Source of the DNA: Bacteroidaceae bacterium
Lineage (GTDB): Bacteria; Bacteroidota; Bacteroidia; Bacteroidales; Bacteroidaceae
Reading direction: 5' to 3'
Assembly (NCBI GenBank): GCA_017530735.1
Contig: JAFXMB010000085.1
Span: 1-34,751 of the forward strand
DNA length: 34,751 bases
The position numbers and the translations under genes were made by a program. Each line of letters begins with the position of its first letter. Position 1 is the stretch's first letter. Below the pieces are notes generated by a model. That model was not told where the DNA came from and made no database searches. It was given only the letters and a program-made list of their open reading frames with translations. Of this stretch, positions 8,862 to 16,527 are shown piece after piece.

Positions 8862-11800
8862 TTAATGCTTGTCTTTGTCATCCTTTGCCATATCGGTCAG
8901 GTCTACCTTCAAGCCCTGCGGGAACTTGATACGAAGTCGGTTTATGTGCAGCCACTGGCCCTTGTGAATGCTTGAGCCTTCCTCACCTGACTCACATGAA
9001 GCGGTGAAGATGATGGACTCAAGTTTCTGCAGTCCGCTTCTGCTCGCCTCAACGTCAAGAACCATAGGAGCCTTGGTTACGGTATCATTACCGGCCTTGA
9101 TCTCAAATGAAGAGAAGCGTACGTCATTCAGTTCATTCCAGTTCTTGTCATATGCTTTTGCAGTCAGTGTGACGCCCAGAGGAATTGTGCTGCTTATCTC
9201 ACCGAGCAACTGGAGTTGGGCAGTCTCTATCTTATCGGCCACATCCTCAAGGCTCTTGCTGAGATCCTTGATGGTATCGGCATACTCTATGTAGAGGCTG
9301 TCAAATGCCAGAGGTATGGAAACCTTGTACTCACCTTCTACTGCAAGAGGACGGGTCAGGTCAATGAAGTGGTCAACTGACTGGTTGGCTCCTGCCTTAA
9401 GGTTGAACAGTATCTTGTCAGGAATGGTGGACATGAGTTCCGGAAGACGGCTCATGCGTACAAATATGGTGTCATCAGACTGGGTGACGGGCCTTTCGTT
9501 CTTGTAGATCACCAGAGTGGTGGTACGGCTGACGGCGTTTGTGTCACATGCAGGCAGATGAATTGTTCCCATATCCGGCTTTATATCCTTGCCTATGTAA
9601 CCTCCGTCAGCATTCAGTGATGTAAGATTGAGGTCGATATCGATAGGCAGGGTGATGGTGCTGGTAAGGCTGATGGTCAGTTGGGGATTGCTCAGTGAGA
9701 GGTTGTTCTTGTCACTCTTGAAGAAATCACCTGCATCGCCCAGAGAGAGGTCTATCGACTCGTCAACTGGATCGATCTTGGGATTAACCTTGCCGTATAC
9801 TGACTTGACCTGAATAGGCTCAAAGTTTACGGTAGGTGTTACTTTGATTACATCCAGTTCACTGTTGTTGATCTTCTGGTTGTTAACCGTAACCGCACCC
9901 TCAATGCGAACCTTGTTACCCGGGAGGATCAGACGGCCGTCAACGGTCTCAAGAGGTTCGGCAAAGCTCATGCCGGTGATCTGGAGTCCGCTTACGGAGA
10001 AGCCTTCTGATGAGTGGAGTTCATCAGTCAGCGCTCCGTTGATGACCAGCTTGGAGCCGGTAACCTTGATGCGGCTGTCACCGCCAACGTATGCAATCTT
10101 GATGAATTCGGGGAACTCAACTGTAAATCTTGAGAAGCTCAGTTCCTCAACAGTCTGCGGAACACCCTCAAACAGCAGGTTGATTGAAGCCTCTGCCGGG
10201 TTGACCAGGTCGATGCGCTGAATCATTACTAGTGCGGGATCAACCATCTGGTCTATGTCGATAACCGTTGAATCCTTGAAATCAGTCCTGAGTTCACCGG
10301 TTTCAACCTCGGCGTTCTGGACTGAGAACGTACCCCAGAAACTTACGGTGAGTTCCTTGTCGGTGAAGGCATCGAGAGATGAAAGGGTTACGTCATTATT
10401 CTCAGCAACTACTACAACACCTGAATAGGTGATGTCTGAAGATATCTCTATTGACTTGTCCTCACCCTCAACGTTCTCGTTGACGTAGAGTGACTGGACC
10501 TTAAGGCTTACGGTGTGACCGAATACCTTGGTGGCGTCAAGTGTAAGGCGGGTGCCTGACCATGAGCCCACATCGGTACCGTTCTCATCCTTTACCCAAT
10601 CAGTATCAAATGTGAAGTCTGAGGGGAATCTGATCTGGATCTTGCTTGAACCGTTACCCTTGAACTCAAACGGGTCGATGCCCAGGTCTGAGATGGAGAG
10701 GTAAAGTTTGCTCTTATCCGGATCAAAGTCAATGGTGTTAACCTTGGATATACCGTCCAGGCCCTGGATCTTACAGCTTGAAGAGATCTCCTTCTCCTCA
10801 ACCTCGATCTCGCGGCTGCGTGTCTCGGCCTCGATCTCGGACATCTGCAGCTGTGCGTTCAGTCCTACACCCACCTTGAAGTTACGGGTGCCGGTATGAC
10901 CTGCATTACCGGATACGCCAAGAAGCAGCTGATACTTGACCTGCTCGTTGTAATCAATCTCATAGGTGTACTCTGAGAAATCGGCATTCTTGATGAAGAA
11001 GGTTACAGGAAGCATTCCGTCAGCGCCCACATTTGAGATGGTCTCAGTGGTCATGGCGATTGAGAATACGTTGCCTGATGCTGTAACGCAACTTGAAGGA
11101 ATGAATGCATCCAGACCCGGATCCTTGGCAACGGTAAAGTTGCTTGGGAATGTGATTGTCAGGTTGGTAACACTGATTGAAACATCTGACAGGAGGTCAT
11201 AGATACCCTTCAGGTTAACGTCAAGTGACAGTTTCTGGCCGTCCTTGGAGCCCTGCTCGGGGCCGAACCAGATCTTGTTGAGTTTCTTGACGTCATCGGG
11301 GAAGGTATAAGTGAACTTGCAGTTAACCTTCTGCTCAGCGATCTCAATAGGCACGTTAACCGGAACGGTGTTACCTGTGCCGAATACCGGGAACTCCGGT
11401 GTCTCAAAACTGCTGCCCAGTGAGGGGAGTTTGGAGTTGATGGCCGATACGTCAATCTTGTCAATCTTGATTGTGTTGGAATTCTCCCTTACGGGTATGT
11501 TCACGTCGTTGACCTGAGGCTTCTCAAAGCTGGTCTCGAGCGGATCAATTGAAGGGGGAACGATATCAATCGTAACGGGCTGGATCTTGTCCAGGTCAAC
11601 TTTCACGGAATCTTTCATGGAGAAACCGAAAAGGCCGCCGTCAAGGGTGTCCAGCATAGAGTTGTCACCGTCTAACTTGATCAGGGAATCAAGATAAATA
11701 GTATCCAGGCTGCCAAGAGGTATTGAAAGACCTCCCGGGCCTATCTGCATGTCCAGACTGATTTCCTTGTTAAGGTCAAGGTCATCAGTAAAGGTAAGAC

Positions 11801-11864
11801 AGGAACCAAGGCAAAATGCTGCAATGATGCCGCATAGAACCAATGATCTTTTGCTTTTCTTCAT
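8862..11864 (-). CDS. Giant lipoprotein of unknown function (1000 aa)
   Basis: I chose the ATG at 11862-11864 because it gives a lipoprotein signal: MKKSKRSLVLCGIIAAF, then lipobox LGSC with Cys22. An upstream in-frame ATG at 12014 would add 50 residues lacking such a signal and would overlap gldE. The mature protein is exactly 978 residues, acidic and beta-rich, with no domain I can name. A motif of the form hydrophobic-x-hydrophobic-x-Phe-Pro recurs at residues about 184-189, 236-240, 410-414, 580-585 and 977-982 (YTFPD, ITFPS, IRFPS, VEFPE, IKFPQ), which suggests repeated Ig-like or beta-sandwich units. Acidic residues soon after Cys22 (TFTDDLD) resemble Bacteroidota surface-export signals, though the match is loose. 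It is the promoter-proximal gene of a series with DUF5723. Confidence 0.85.
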   Translation of the reverse strand: MKKSKRSLVLCGIIAAFCLGSCLTFTDDLDLNKEISLDMQIGPGGLSIPLGSLDTIYLDSLIKLDGDNSMLDTLDGGLFGFSMKDSVKVDLDKIQPVTIDIVPPSIDPLETSFEKPQVNDVNIPVRENSNTIKIDKIDVSAINSKLPSLGSSFETPEFPVFGTGNTVPVNVPIEIAEQKVNCKFTYTFPDDVKKLNKIWFGPEQGSKDGQKLSLDVNLKGIYDLLSDVSISVTNLTITFPSNFTVAKDPGLDAFIPSSCVTASGNVFSIAMTTETISNVGADGMLPVTFFIKNADFSEYTYEIDYNEQVKYQLLLGVSGNAGHTGTRNFKVGVGLNAQLQMSEIEAETRSREIEVEEKEISSSCKIQGLDGISKVNTIDFDPDKSKLYLSISDLGIDPFEFKGNGSSKIQIRFPSDFTFDTDWVKDENGTDVGSWSGTRLTLDATKVFGHTVSLKVQSLYVNENVEGEDKSIEISSDITYSGVVVVAENNDVTLSSLDAFTDKELTVSFWGTFSVQNAEVETGELRTDFKDSTVIDIDQMVDPALVMIQRIDLVNPAEASINLLFEGVPQTVEELSFSRFTVEFPEFIKIAYVGGDSRIKVTGSKLVINGALTDELHSSEGFSVSGLQITGMSFAEPLETVDGRLILPGNKVRIEGAVTVNNQKINNSELDVIKVTPTVNFEPIQVKSVYGKVNPKIDPVDESIDLSLGDAGDFFKSDKNNLSLSNPQLTISLTSTITLPIDIDLNLTSLNADGGYIGKDIKPDMGTIHLPACDTNAVSRTTTLVIYKNERPVTQSDDTIFVRMSRLPELMSTIPDKILFNLKAGANQSVDHFIDLTRPLAVEGEYKVSIPLAFDSLYIEYADTIKDLSKSLEDVADKIETAQLQLLGEISSTIPLGVTLTAKAYDKNWNELNDVRFSSFEIKAGNDTVTKAPMVLDVEASRSGLQKLESIIFTASCESGEEGSSIHKGQWLHINRLRIKFPQGLKVDLTDMAKDDKDKH

Positions 11865-11918
11865 AAACTTATATTGGTTTTGTGGTTTTGCTGATTTAAA
11901 AAAGACTACCAGTTCCGG

Positions 11919-11926
11919 CAAAGATA
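11919..11926 (-). promoter_or_regulatory. -7 promoter element of the lipoprotein operon
   Basis: The minus strand reads TATCTTTG, an exact TAnnTTTG match, about 55 bases upstream of the lipoprotein ATG. The -33 region has no clean TTTG; instead a CGCGCG-centred palindrome (11938-11957) occupies it. Confidence 0.55.
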
Positions 11927-11937
11927 CTAAAATACAA

Positions 11938-11957
11938 GTACACACGCGCGTGCATAC
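11938..11957. promoter_or_regulatory. Imperfect palindrome over the -33 region
   Basis: The 20 bases GTACACACGCGCGTGCATAC match their own reverse complement at 16 of 20 positions, centred on CGCGCG. This GC-rich core stands out in an AT-rich spacer and lies where the -33 element of the lipoprotein promoter would be, so it could be a protein-binding site. Confidence 0.35.
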
Positions 11958-11985
11958 GGACAAATTTTTAAAATATGTGAAAAAA

Positions 11986-13245
11986 TTATTCTTCCTTACC
12001 GGTTTTGGAATCACGGCGGACGGTAACGCGGATGCCTGAGAGACGACGCTCCTTCTTCTCCATCACCTTGAGTATCAGATCCTTGCAGACAAGTTCCTCA
12101 TCTTTTTTGGGGAAATCGCCCTTGAGTTCCAGAAGGAAGCCTGCCAGGGTATCGGCCTCACCCACATACTGGGCATAATCATCCTCGTCAAGTCCTACTG
12201 TCCTGAAGAAGTCCGACAGAAGGGTCTTGCCCTCAAAAATGTATGTGTCGGGACCTGTCTTGCGGTAACTTACGGAGTCATCGTCAAACTCATCGTTGAT
12301 TTCGCCAAGGATCTCCTCAATGACATCCTCAAGGGTTACAAGGCCCGATGTCCCTCCGAACTCATCGACTACGATGGCCATGTGGATGCGGCCTGTCTGG
12401 AAGTCATGGAGCAGGTCATCGATCTTACGGGTTTCAGGCACAAAGAAGGCGGGACGTATGAGCGACTGCCAACGGAAACCGTCACCTTTCTCAAGGTATG
12501 GCAGAAGATCCTTAATGTAAAGAATTCCCTTAATATTATCGGATGTGCCAGAATAGACGGGAACACGTGAATAGAAGTTCTCGCGGATGCAGCGGATAAC
12601 ATCGCCGTAACCGGCTTTGATATCCAGCATTATCATGTCGATTCTGGACGTCATGATATCCACGACGGTCTCATCACCAAAGCGTATGACGCCCTCCAGA
12701 AGCTGGTGCTCATCCTGTATATCCTCTGAGTCGGTGAGTTCCAGGGCATGCTCCAGCTGATCGACTGAAATGTTGATATTTTTCTTAGATTGGATGCGGT
12801 CCGAGAGAACCTTGGAACGCATCAGTATGGATGACACCGGACGCAGCACGACGGTAAGTACGGAGAGCAGTCCGGTGGCCCTCAGGCTGAACGAGAGGGA
12901 GTTGTGCGCGGAATAGAGTTTAGGTATGATCTCTCCAAAGAGGAGCAGTATGAATGTCAGTATAACCGTGAGTACCAGAAACTCCATCCACTCTGCGCCG
13001 AACACCAGCATCTGCGAGAAGGCCAGGTCCAGAAGCAGGATTATCGCCACGTTCACCAGGTTGTTGGCCGTAAGTATGGTAGCCAGAAGACGCTCCGAGT
13101 CTGAGAGCAGTGCAGATGCCCTGCGGCAACGGGGGGATTCGTCCTCGGAAATACGCTTCAGTTCATCGGGCGAAAGTGAAAAGAAAGATGTCTCGGATGC
13201 CGATACAAATCCGGACAATATCAAAAGAAGCAGGGCCGTCACCAT
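11986..13245 (-). CDS. gldE: GldE-like DUF21/CBS/CorC transporter-type protein
   Basis: A 419-residue inner-membrane protein of the HlyC/CorC family: a DUF21 membrane domain (about 1-165, four hydrophobic stretches, with [19 protein letters not shown] near the start), a pair of CBS domains (about 180-310, including [10 protein letters not shown] and [20 protein letters not shown]) and a CorC_HlyC C-terminal domain. In Bacteroidota such genes next to ssb are annotated gldE; GldE is linked to gliding in Flavobacterium, but the family is also present in non-gliding gut species, where metal-ion transport is likelier. The ATG chosen may not be the true start: the same frame is open upstream to 13304 with family-like residues (IPTAGSVIA) but has no ATG, GTG or TTG there. 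Confidence 0.85.
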   Translation of the reverse strand: MVTALLLLILSGFVSASETSFFSLSPDELKRISEDESPRCRRASALLSDSERLLATILTANNLVNVAIILLLDLAFSQMLVFGAEWMEFLVLTVILTFILLLFGEIIPKLYSAHNSLSFSLRATGLLSVLTVVLRPVSSILMRSKVLSDRIQSKKNINISVDQLEHALELTDSEDIQDEHQLLEGVIRFGDETVVDIMTSRIDMIMLDIKAGYGDVIRCIRENFYSRVPVYSGTSDNIKGILYIKDLLPYLEKGDGFRWQSLIRPAFFVPETRKIDDLLHDFQTGRIHMAIVVDEFGGTSGLVTLEDVIEEILGEINDEFDDDSVSYRKTGPDTYIFEGKTLLSDFFRTVGLDEDDYAQYVGEADTLAGFLLELKGDFPKKDEELVCKDLILKVMEKKERRLSGIRVTVRRDSKTGKEE

Positions 13246-13310
13246 TGCAATGACGGACCCCGCTGTCGGAATATTGAAACCTATCGTTTCTATAAGGCTT
13301 GCGATTTAAG

Positions 13311-13721
13311 TTAGAAAGGCATTCCGTTGTCTCCGGGTTCCGGTGCTGCGGGTGCCTGGGGCTGCTGTGTGCCATCCGCCTTCTGCTGAGGACGGGTAAG
13401 CATTTCCATGGAATCAACAAAAATCTCTGTGACGTAACGCTTCACGCCGTTCTGGTCATCGTAACTGCGGTTACGGATGTTGCCCTCGACATAGAGCTTG
13501 TCACCCTTATGAACGTATTTTTCAACGGTCTCGGCCAAACCTCTCCAGAATACGAGGTTATGCCATTCTGTACGGTCAGGCACCTGTGTGCCGTTCTGAG
13601 CTGTGTAACCACGTTCTGTCGTGGCCAGGGTAAGGTTAGCTACACAAACATGGTTGTCCAGATATCTCACATCCGGATCCTTACCCACATTTCCAATCAA
13701 AATTACTTTGTTAACTGACAT
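13311..13721 (-). CDS. ssb: Single-stranded DNA-binding protein
   Basis: A 136-residue SSB. The OB-fold covers residues 1-108: it begins SVNKVILIGNVGKDPDVRYL and contains TEWHNLVFWRGLAETVEKYV and KLYVEGNIRNRSYDDQNG, as in the family. The linker is short and rich in Gln, Pro and Ala. The C-terminus is DNGMPF, a weaker acidic tip than the DDDIPF of E. coli, but the final Pro-Phe that partner proteins recognise is kept. It acts in replication, repair and recombination. Its own promoter lies immediately upstream, divergent to the HU gene. The stop falls 65 bases before the gldE ATG. Confidence 0.96.
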   Translation of the reverse strand: MSVNKVILIGNVGKDPDVRYLDNHVCVANLTLATTERGYTAQNGTQVPDRTEWHNLVFWRGLAETVEKYVHKGDKLYVEGNIRNRSYDDQNGVKRYVTEIFVDSMEMLTRPQQKADGTQQPQAPAAPEPGDNGMPF

Positions 13722-13747
13722 AATAATTAGGTATTAATATTTCAATG

Positions 13748-13777
13748 CAAATATACAAAAGATTTTTTTAGAACAAA
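13748..13777 (-). promoter_or_regulatory. Promoter of ssb
   Basis: On the minus strand TTTG (13774-13777) is followed after 18 bases by TATATTTG (13748-13755), an exact -7 TAnnTTTG box. It lies 26 bases upstream of the ssb ATG. Confidence 0.65.
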
Positions 13778-13813
13778 TTAGGATTAAATGTTTTCTGTAT
13801 CACCAAAAAGAAC

Positions 13814-13821
13814 TACATTTG
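13814..13821 (+). promoter_or_regulatory. -7 promoter element of the HU gene
   Basis: TACATTTG matches TAnnTTTG exactly and lies 48 bases before the HU ATG. About 20 bases upstream the sequence is GTTTTCTG, a weak -33. It is divergent from the ssb promoter. Confidence 0.55.
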
Positions 13822-13869
13822 CAACTCGAAAACAAAAAAGCGACATTTTAGACTTAAATAATTGAAAAT

Positions 13870-14145
13870 ATGACAAAAGCAGAAGTTGTTAGCGAGATCG
13901 CAAAGAAGACCGGTATTGACAAGGCCGACGTTCTTGCATGCGTAGAGGGTTTCATGGAGGTAGTAAAGGATTCACTCGAGAACGATGAGAACGTATATCT
14001 GAGAGGTTTCGGAAGCTTCATCACCAAGAAGAGAGCCGCCAAGGCTGCACGCGACATCCTCAAGAACACCACAATCACTGTTCCTGAGCACAAGATTCCC
14101 GCTTTCAAGCCGGCCAAGACTTTCGCCCTTGCTGTTAGAAAGTAA
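13870..14145 (+). CDS. HU-family DNA-binding protein
   Basis: A 91-residue histone-like protein that bends and compacts DNA as a dimer. The helical N-terminal half is MTKAEVVSEIAKKTGIDKAD, followed by the family signature RGFGSFITKKRAAKAARD at about 53-70. The beta arm ends in PAFKPAKTFALAVRK, where the Pro at the arm tip that intercalates DNA is expected. Length and motifs are normal for HU/IHF proteins. The ATG at 13870 follows an AT-rich leader. A 29-residue basic protein gene follows 28 bases downstream, and the two may share a transcript. Confidence 0.95.
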   Translation: MTKAEVVSEIAKKTGIDKADVLACVEGFMEVVKDSLENDENVYLRGFGSFITKKRAAKAARDILKNTTITVPEHKIPAFKPAKTFALAVRK

Positions 14146-14173
14146 TAGTTAACTTCAAATAATAATCACAGTT

Positions 14174-14263
14174 ATGCCTAGCGGAAAGAAGAAAAAAAGA
14201 CATAAGATGTCTACGCACAAGCGTAAAAAAAGACTGAGAAAGAACAGACATAAGAGCAAATAA
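14174..14263 (+). CDS. COX24/mS38-like basic micro-protein (29 aa)
   Basis: The ATG at 14174 opens a 29-codon frame ending in TAA at 14261. The protein is MPSGKKKKRHKMSTHKRKKR followed by LRKNRHKSK; about 18 residues are Lys, Arg or His and there is not one acidic residue. This pattern fits the 'AURKAIP1/COX24 domain' proteins, small basic peptides related to mitochondrial mS38 and to mycobacterial bS22 that bind the small ribosomal subunit. I recognise it from Bacteroidota genomes, where it commonly lies near HU or RNase G genes. A ribosomal role is an inference from the family; the reading frame itself is clear. Confidence 0.8.
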   Translation: MPSGKKKKRHKMSTHKRKKRLRKNRHKSK

Positions 14264-14283
14264 AGCCCGTCTGTAAAGAAACT

Positions 14284-14330
14284 CAAAGAACAAACTTGCC
14301 GCAATATGTTTTCGCCAGGTTTGTTCTTTG
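14284..14330 (+). promoter_or_regulatory. Long stem-loop in the RNase G leader
   Basis: CAAAGAACAAAC (14284-14295) and GTTTGTTCTTTG (14319-14330) are perfect inverted repeats of 12 bp, extendable to 15 bp with one G-T pair; the loop is about 17 bases. The following bases are CTTTATAACG, a poor T-run. It could be a weak terminator for the HU transcript or a structured 5' leader of rng. Confidence 0.7.
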
Positions 14331-14361
14331 CTTTATAACGACGTAATACAAACAAAATACG

Positions 14362-15933
14362 ATGACAAGCGAACTGACAGTAAACGTCCAGCCCGACAGT
14401 ATACAGATAGCCATTACCGAAGATCACAACCTTGTTGAGTATCAGAAGGATGCCCAGGAGGTTACCTTTGCGGTAGGCAATCTCTATCTGGGACGTGTCA
14501 AGAAGCTCATGCCCGGACTCAACGCCTGCTTTGTGGACGTAGGTTCCGAGAAGGAGGCTTTCCTGCACTATCAGGACCTGGGCCCTCAGTTCATGTCATT
14601 GAAGAAGTACATCAAACAGGTAAGGGCCAACCGCAAGAAACTTGCACCCTTTGCAAAGGCCCAGTTCGTACCGTTTGATGAAAAGCAGGGCAACATAAGC
14701 ACCGCTCTTGAACAGGGTGACGAGATAATCGTTCAGGTTACCAAGGAACCCATCTCTACAAAGGGCCCCCGTCTGACGGGAGAGATATCCTTTGCAGGAC
14801 GTTTCCTTGTGCTTATTCCCTTCTCTGACAAGGTTTCGGTTTCATCCAAGATCAAGTCAAACGAGGAGCGTGCCCGACTCAAGCAACTCATTCACAGCAT
14901 CAAGCCCAAGAACTGCGGCGTAATAGTACGCACGGTTGCCGAGGGCAAGCGCGTGGCTGAACTGGATAACGAGCTTTCAATCCTTTACCAGCGTTGGGAG
15001 GACTGTCTGACCAGAGCCATGAAGGTTGAGAAGGCCCCCGAACTGATATTTGAGGAGACCAGCCGCACCATAGCCATCCTGCGCGACATGCTGAACTCGT
15101 CATACGAGTCAATCCACGTAAATGACGAGAAGACCTATCAGGAGATACGCGACTACGTATCACTTATAGACCCTGAAAAGACAAAGATTGTCAAGCTCTA
15201 CAAAGGTGAACTGCCCATATTTGACAACTTTGCCATCACCAAGCAGATCAAGTCATCATTCGGCCGCATTGTATCATACAAGAGCGGAGCATACCTTATC
15301 ATAGAGCACACCGAAGCCCTTCATGTAGTGGACGTGAACAGCGGGCACCGCGTAAAGGCAGGTACCCAGGAGGAGAACGCCCTTGAGGTTAACCTGGGCG
15401 CGGCCGATGAACTGGCACGTCAGTTGCGTCTGCGCGACATGGGCGGTATCATAGTGGTTGATTTCATAGACATGGCACTGGCCGAAGACCGTCAGAAACT
15501 CTACGAGCGCATGTGCCAGAACATGGAACGTGACCGCGCCAAGCACAACATCCTGCCTCTGAGCAAATTCGGTCTGATGCAGATAACCCGTCAGAGGGTA
15601 CGTCCGGTGATGGATGTCCCGGTTGACGAGACCTGCCCCACATGCTTCGGCACAGGCACCATCAGACCTTCAATCCTGTTCACAGACCAGCTGGAGAACA
15701 AGGTAAGCTGTCTCAAGAACCAGATGAAGATGAGCAACTTCACCCTTTTTGTACACCCGTACGTATACGCGTACCTGACAAGGGGCCTGTTCTCAATCAA
15801 GCTCAAGTGGCAGTTGCGTTACGGATTCGGAATCAACCTGCTCCCCGACCAGAACCTTCCGTTCCTCTCATACAGGTTCATAGACCTGAAGGGCAACGAG
15901 ATAGACATGAAAGAGGAGCACGAAATATTGTAA
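14362..15933 (+). CDS. rng: Ribonuclease G (RNase E/G family)
   Basis: A 523-residue endoribonuclease that cleaves single-stranded AU-rich RNA and matures 16S rRNA; it is the short form without the RNase E scaffold. The S1 RNA-binding domain covers about 35-130 (GNLYLGRVKKLMPGLNACFV, then DVGSEKEAFL). The two catalytic, metal-binding aspartates are in VVDVNSGHR (Asp324) and VVDFIDM (Asp367). The zinc-link motif CPTCFGTG is at 425-432 with both Cys. The alignment positions agree with RNase E Asp303, Asp346 and Cys404/407, allowing for an N-terminal offset. A structured leader precedes it and a hairpin terminator follows, so it may be its own transcript unit. Confidence 0.97.
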   Translation: MTSELTVNVQPDSIQIAITEDHNLVEYQKDAQEVTFAVGNLYLGRVKKLMPGLNACFVDVGSEKEAFLHYQDLGPQFMSLKKYIKQVRANRKKLAPFAKAQFVPFDEKQGNISTALEQGDEIIVQVTKEPISTKGPRLTGEISFAGRFLVLIPFSDKVSVSSKIKSNEERARLKQLIHSIKPKNCGVIVRTVAEGKRVAELDNELSILYQRWEDCLTRAMKVEKAPELIFEETSRTIAILRDMLNSSYESIHVNDEKTYQEIRDYVSLIDPEKTKIVKLYKGELPIFDNFAITKQIKSSFGRIVSYKSGAYLIIEHTEALHVVDVNSGHRVKAGTQEENALEVNLGAADELARQLRLRDMGGIIVVDFIDMALAEDRQKLYERMCQNMERDRAKHNILPLSKFGLMQITRQRVRPVMDVPVDETCPTCFGTGTIRPSILFTDQLENKVSCLKNQMKMSNFTLFVHPYVYAYLTRGLFSIKLKWQLRYGFGINLLPDQNLPFLSYRFIDLKGNEIDMKEEHEIL

Positions 15934-15941
15934 ATCCCACA

Positions 15942-15973
15942 TGCCGGCCCTGCAGCCGGCAATCATTTTTTTT
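15942..15973 (+). terminator. Rho-independent terminator after rng
   Basis: TGCCGGC (15942-15948) and GCCGGCA (15955-15961) form a 7-bp GC-rich stem with a 6-base loop, 8 bases after the rng stop. ATCA then leads into a run of eight T (15966-15973). This is a classic intrinsic terminator. Confidence 0.85.
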
Positions 15974-16047
15974 GTATTTTTAGGCACTGACGCATTAACA
16001 CTTTCGGGGTTGTTGCGTCTCTATATCGGAAACGGTCAAGAAAGCAG

Positions 16048-16527
16048 ATGACACCAGAAGTCCTGACAGAAACATACAAGTCACTGAGCGACGGGCTCTA
16101 CAGAGTGGCGTACTATATTCTGGAGTCCAGGACCGATGCCGAAGATGCCGTACAGGATCTGTTCATCAAGTTATGGAACAGCCGTGACCAGCTGGACACC
16201 GTACTGAACCTTAAAGCATACTGTACGACACTGATGAAAAACCTCTGCATAGACCGCCTGCGCAAAGAGCAGCGCGTGCAGAGCATGGAGCCCGGACCGG
16301 ACATAGCAGAGTCAAGACAGTTTGCCGATGACTATGACGCCCGGGAGAAACTTGAAAGGGTTCTGGCCGCAATAGAACGGCTGCCTGCCCGCCAACGTGA
16401 CGTGATGAAGATGTATGTGCTGGAGGAGATGTCATATGAAGAGATAGAAGAGAAAACAGGAATGTCAAACCTGACTTTGAGGGTACTTTTAAGCAATGCC
16501 CGCAAGTCATTAAGGAGCCAGATATGA
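16048..16527 (+). CDS. ECF sigma factor (159 aa)
   Basis: An extracytoplasmic-function sigma factor. Region 2 lies at about 5-70 (ETYKSLSDGLYRVAYYILES, then DAEDAVQDLFIKLWNS and the segment around CTTLMKNLCIDRLRK). Region 4 lies at about 110-158 (LPARQRDVMKMYVLEEMSYE, EEKTGMSNLTLRVLLSNARK). It is shorter than the sigma factor at 586-1182 and of another group. The stop overlaps the next start as ATGA, and the following gene encodes a one-helix membrane protein, the usual arrangement for a sigma/anti-sigma pair. The signal sensed and genes controlled are unknown. Confidence 0.92.
   Translation: MTPEVLTETYKSLSDGLYRVAYYILESRTDAEDAVQDLFIKLWNSRDQLDTVLNLKAYCTTLMKNLCIDRLRKEQRVQSMEPGPDIAESRQFADDYDAREKLERVLAAIERLPARQRDVMKMYVLEEMSYEEIEEKTGMSNLTLRVLLSNARKSLRSQI

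Noticed and set aside
11865-12014. 50-residue N-terminal extension of the giant lipoprotein
   Set aside because: It would overlap gldE and bury the lipoprotein signal inside the protein; the Met at 11864 gives a proper signal and lipobox.
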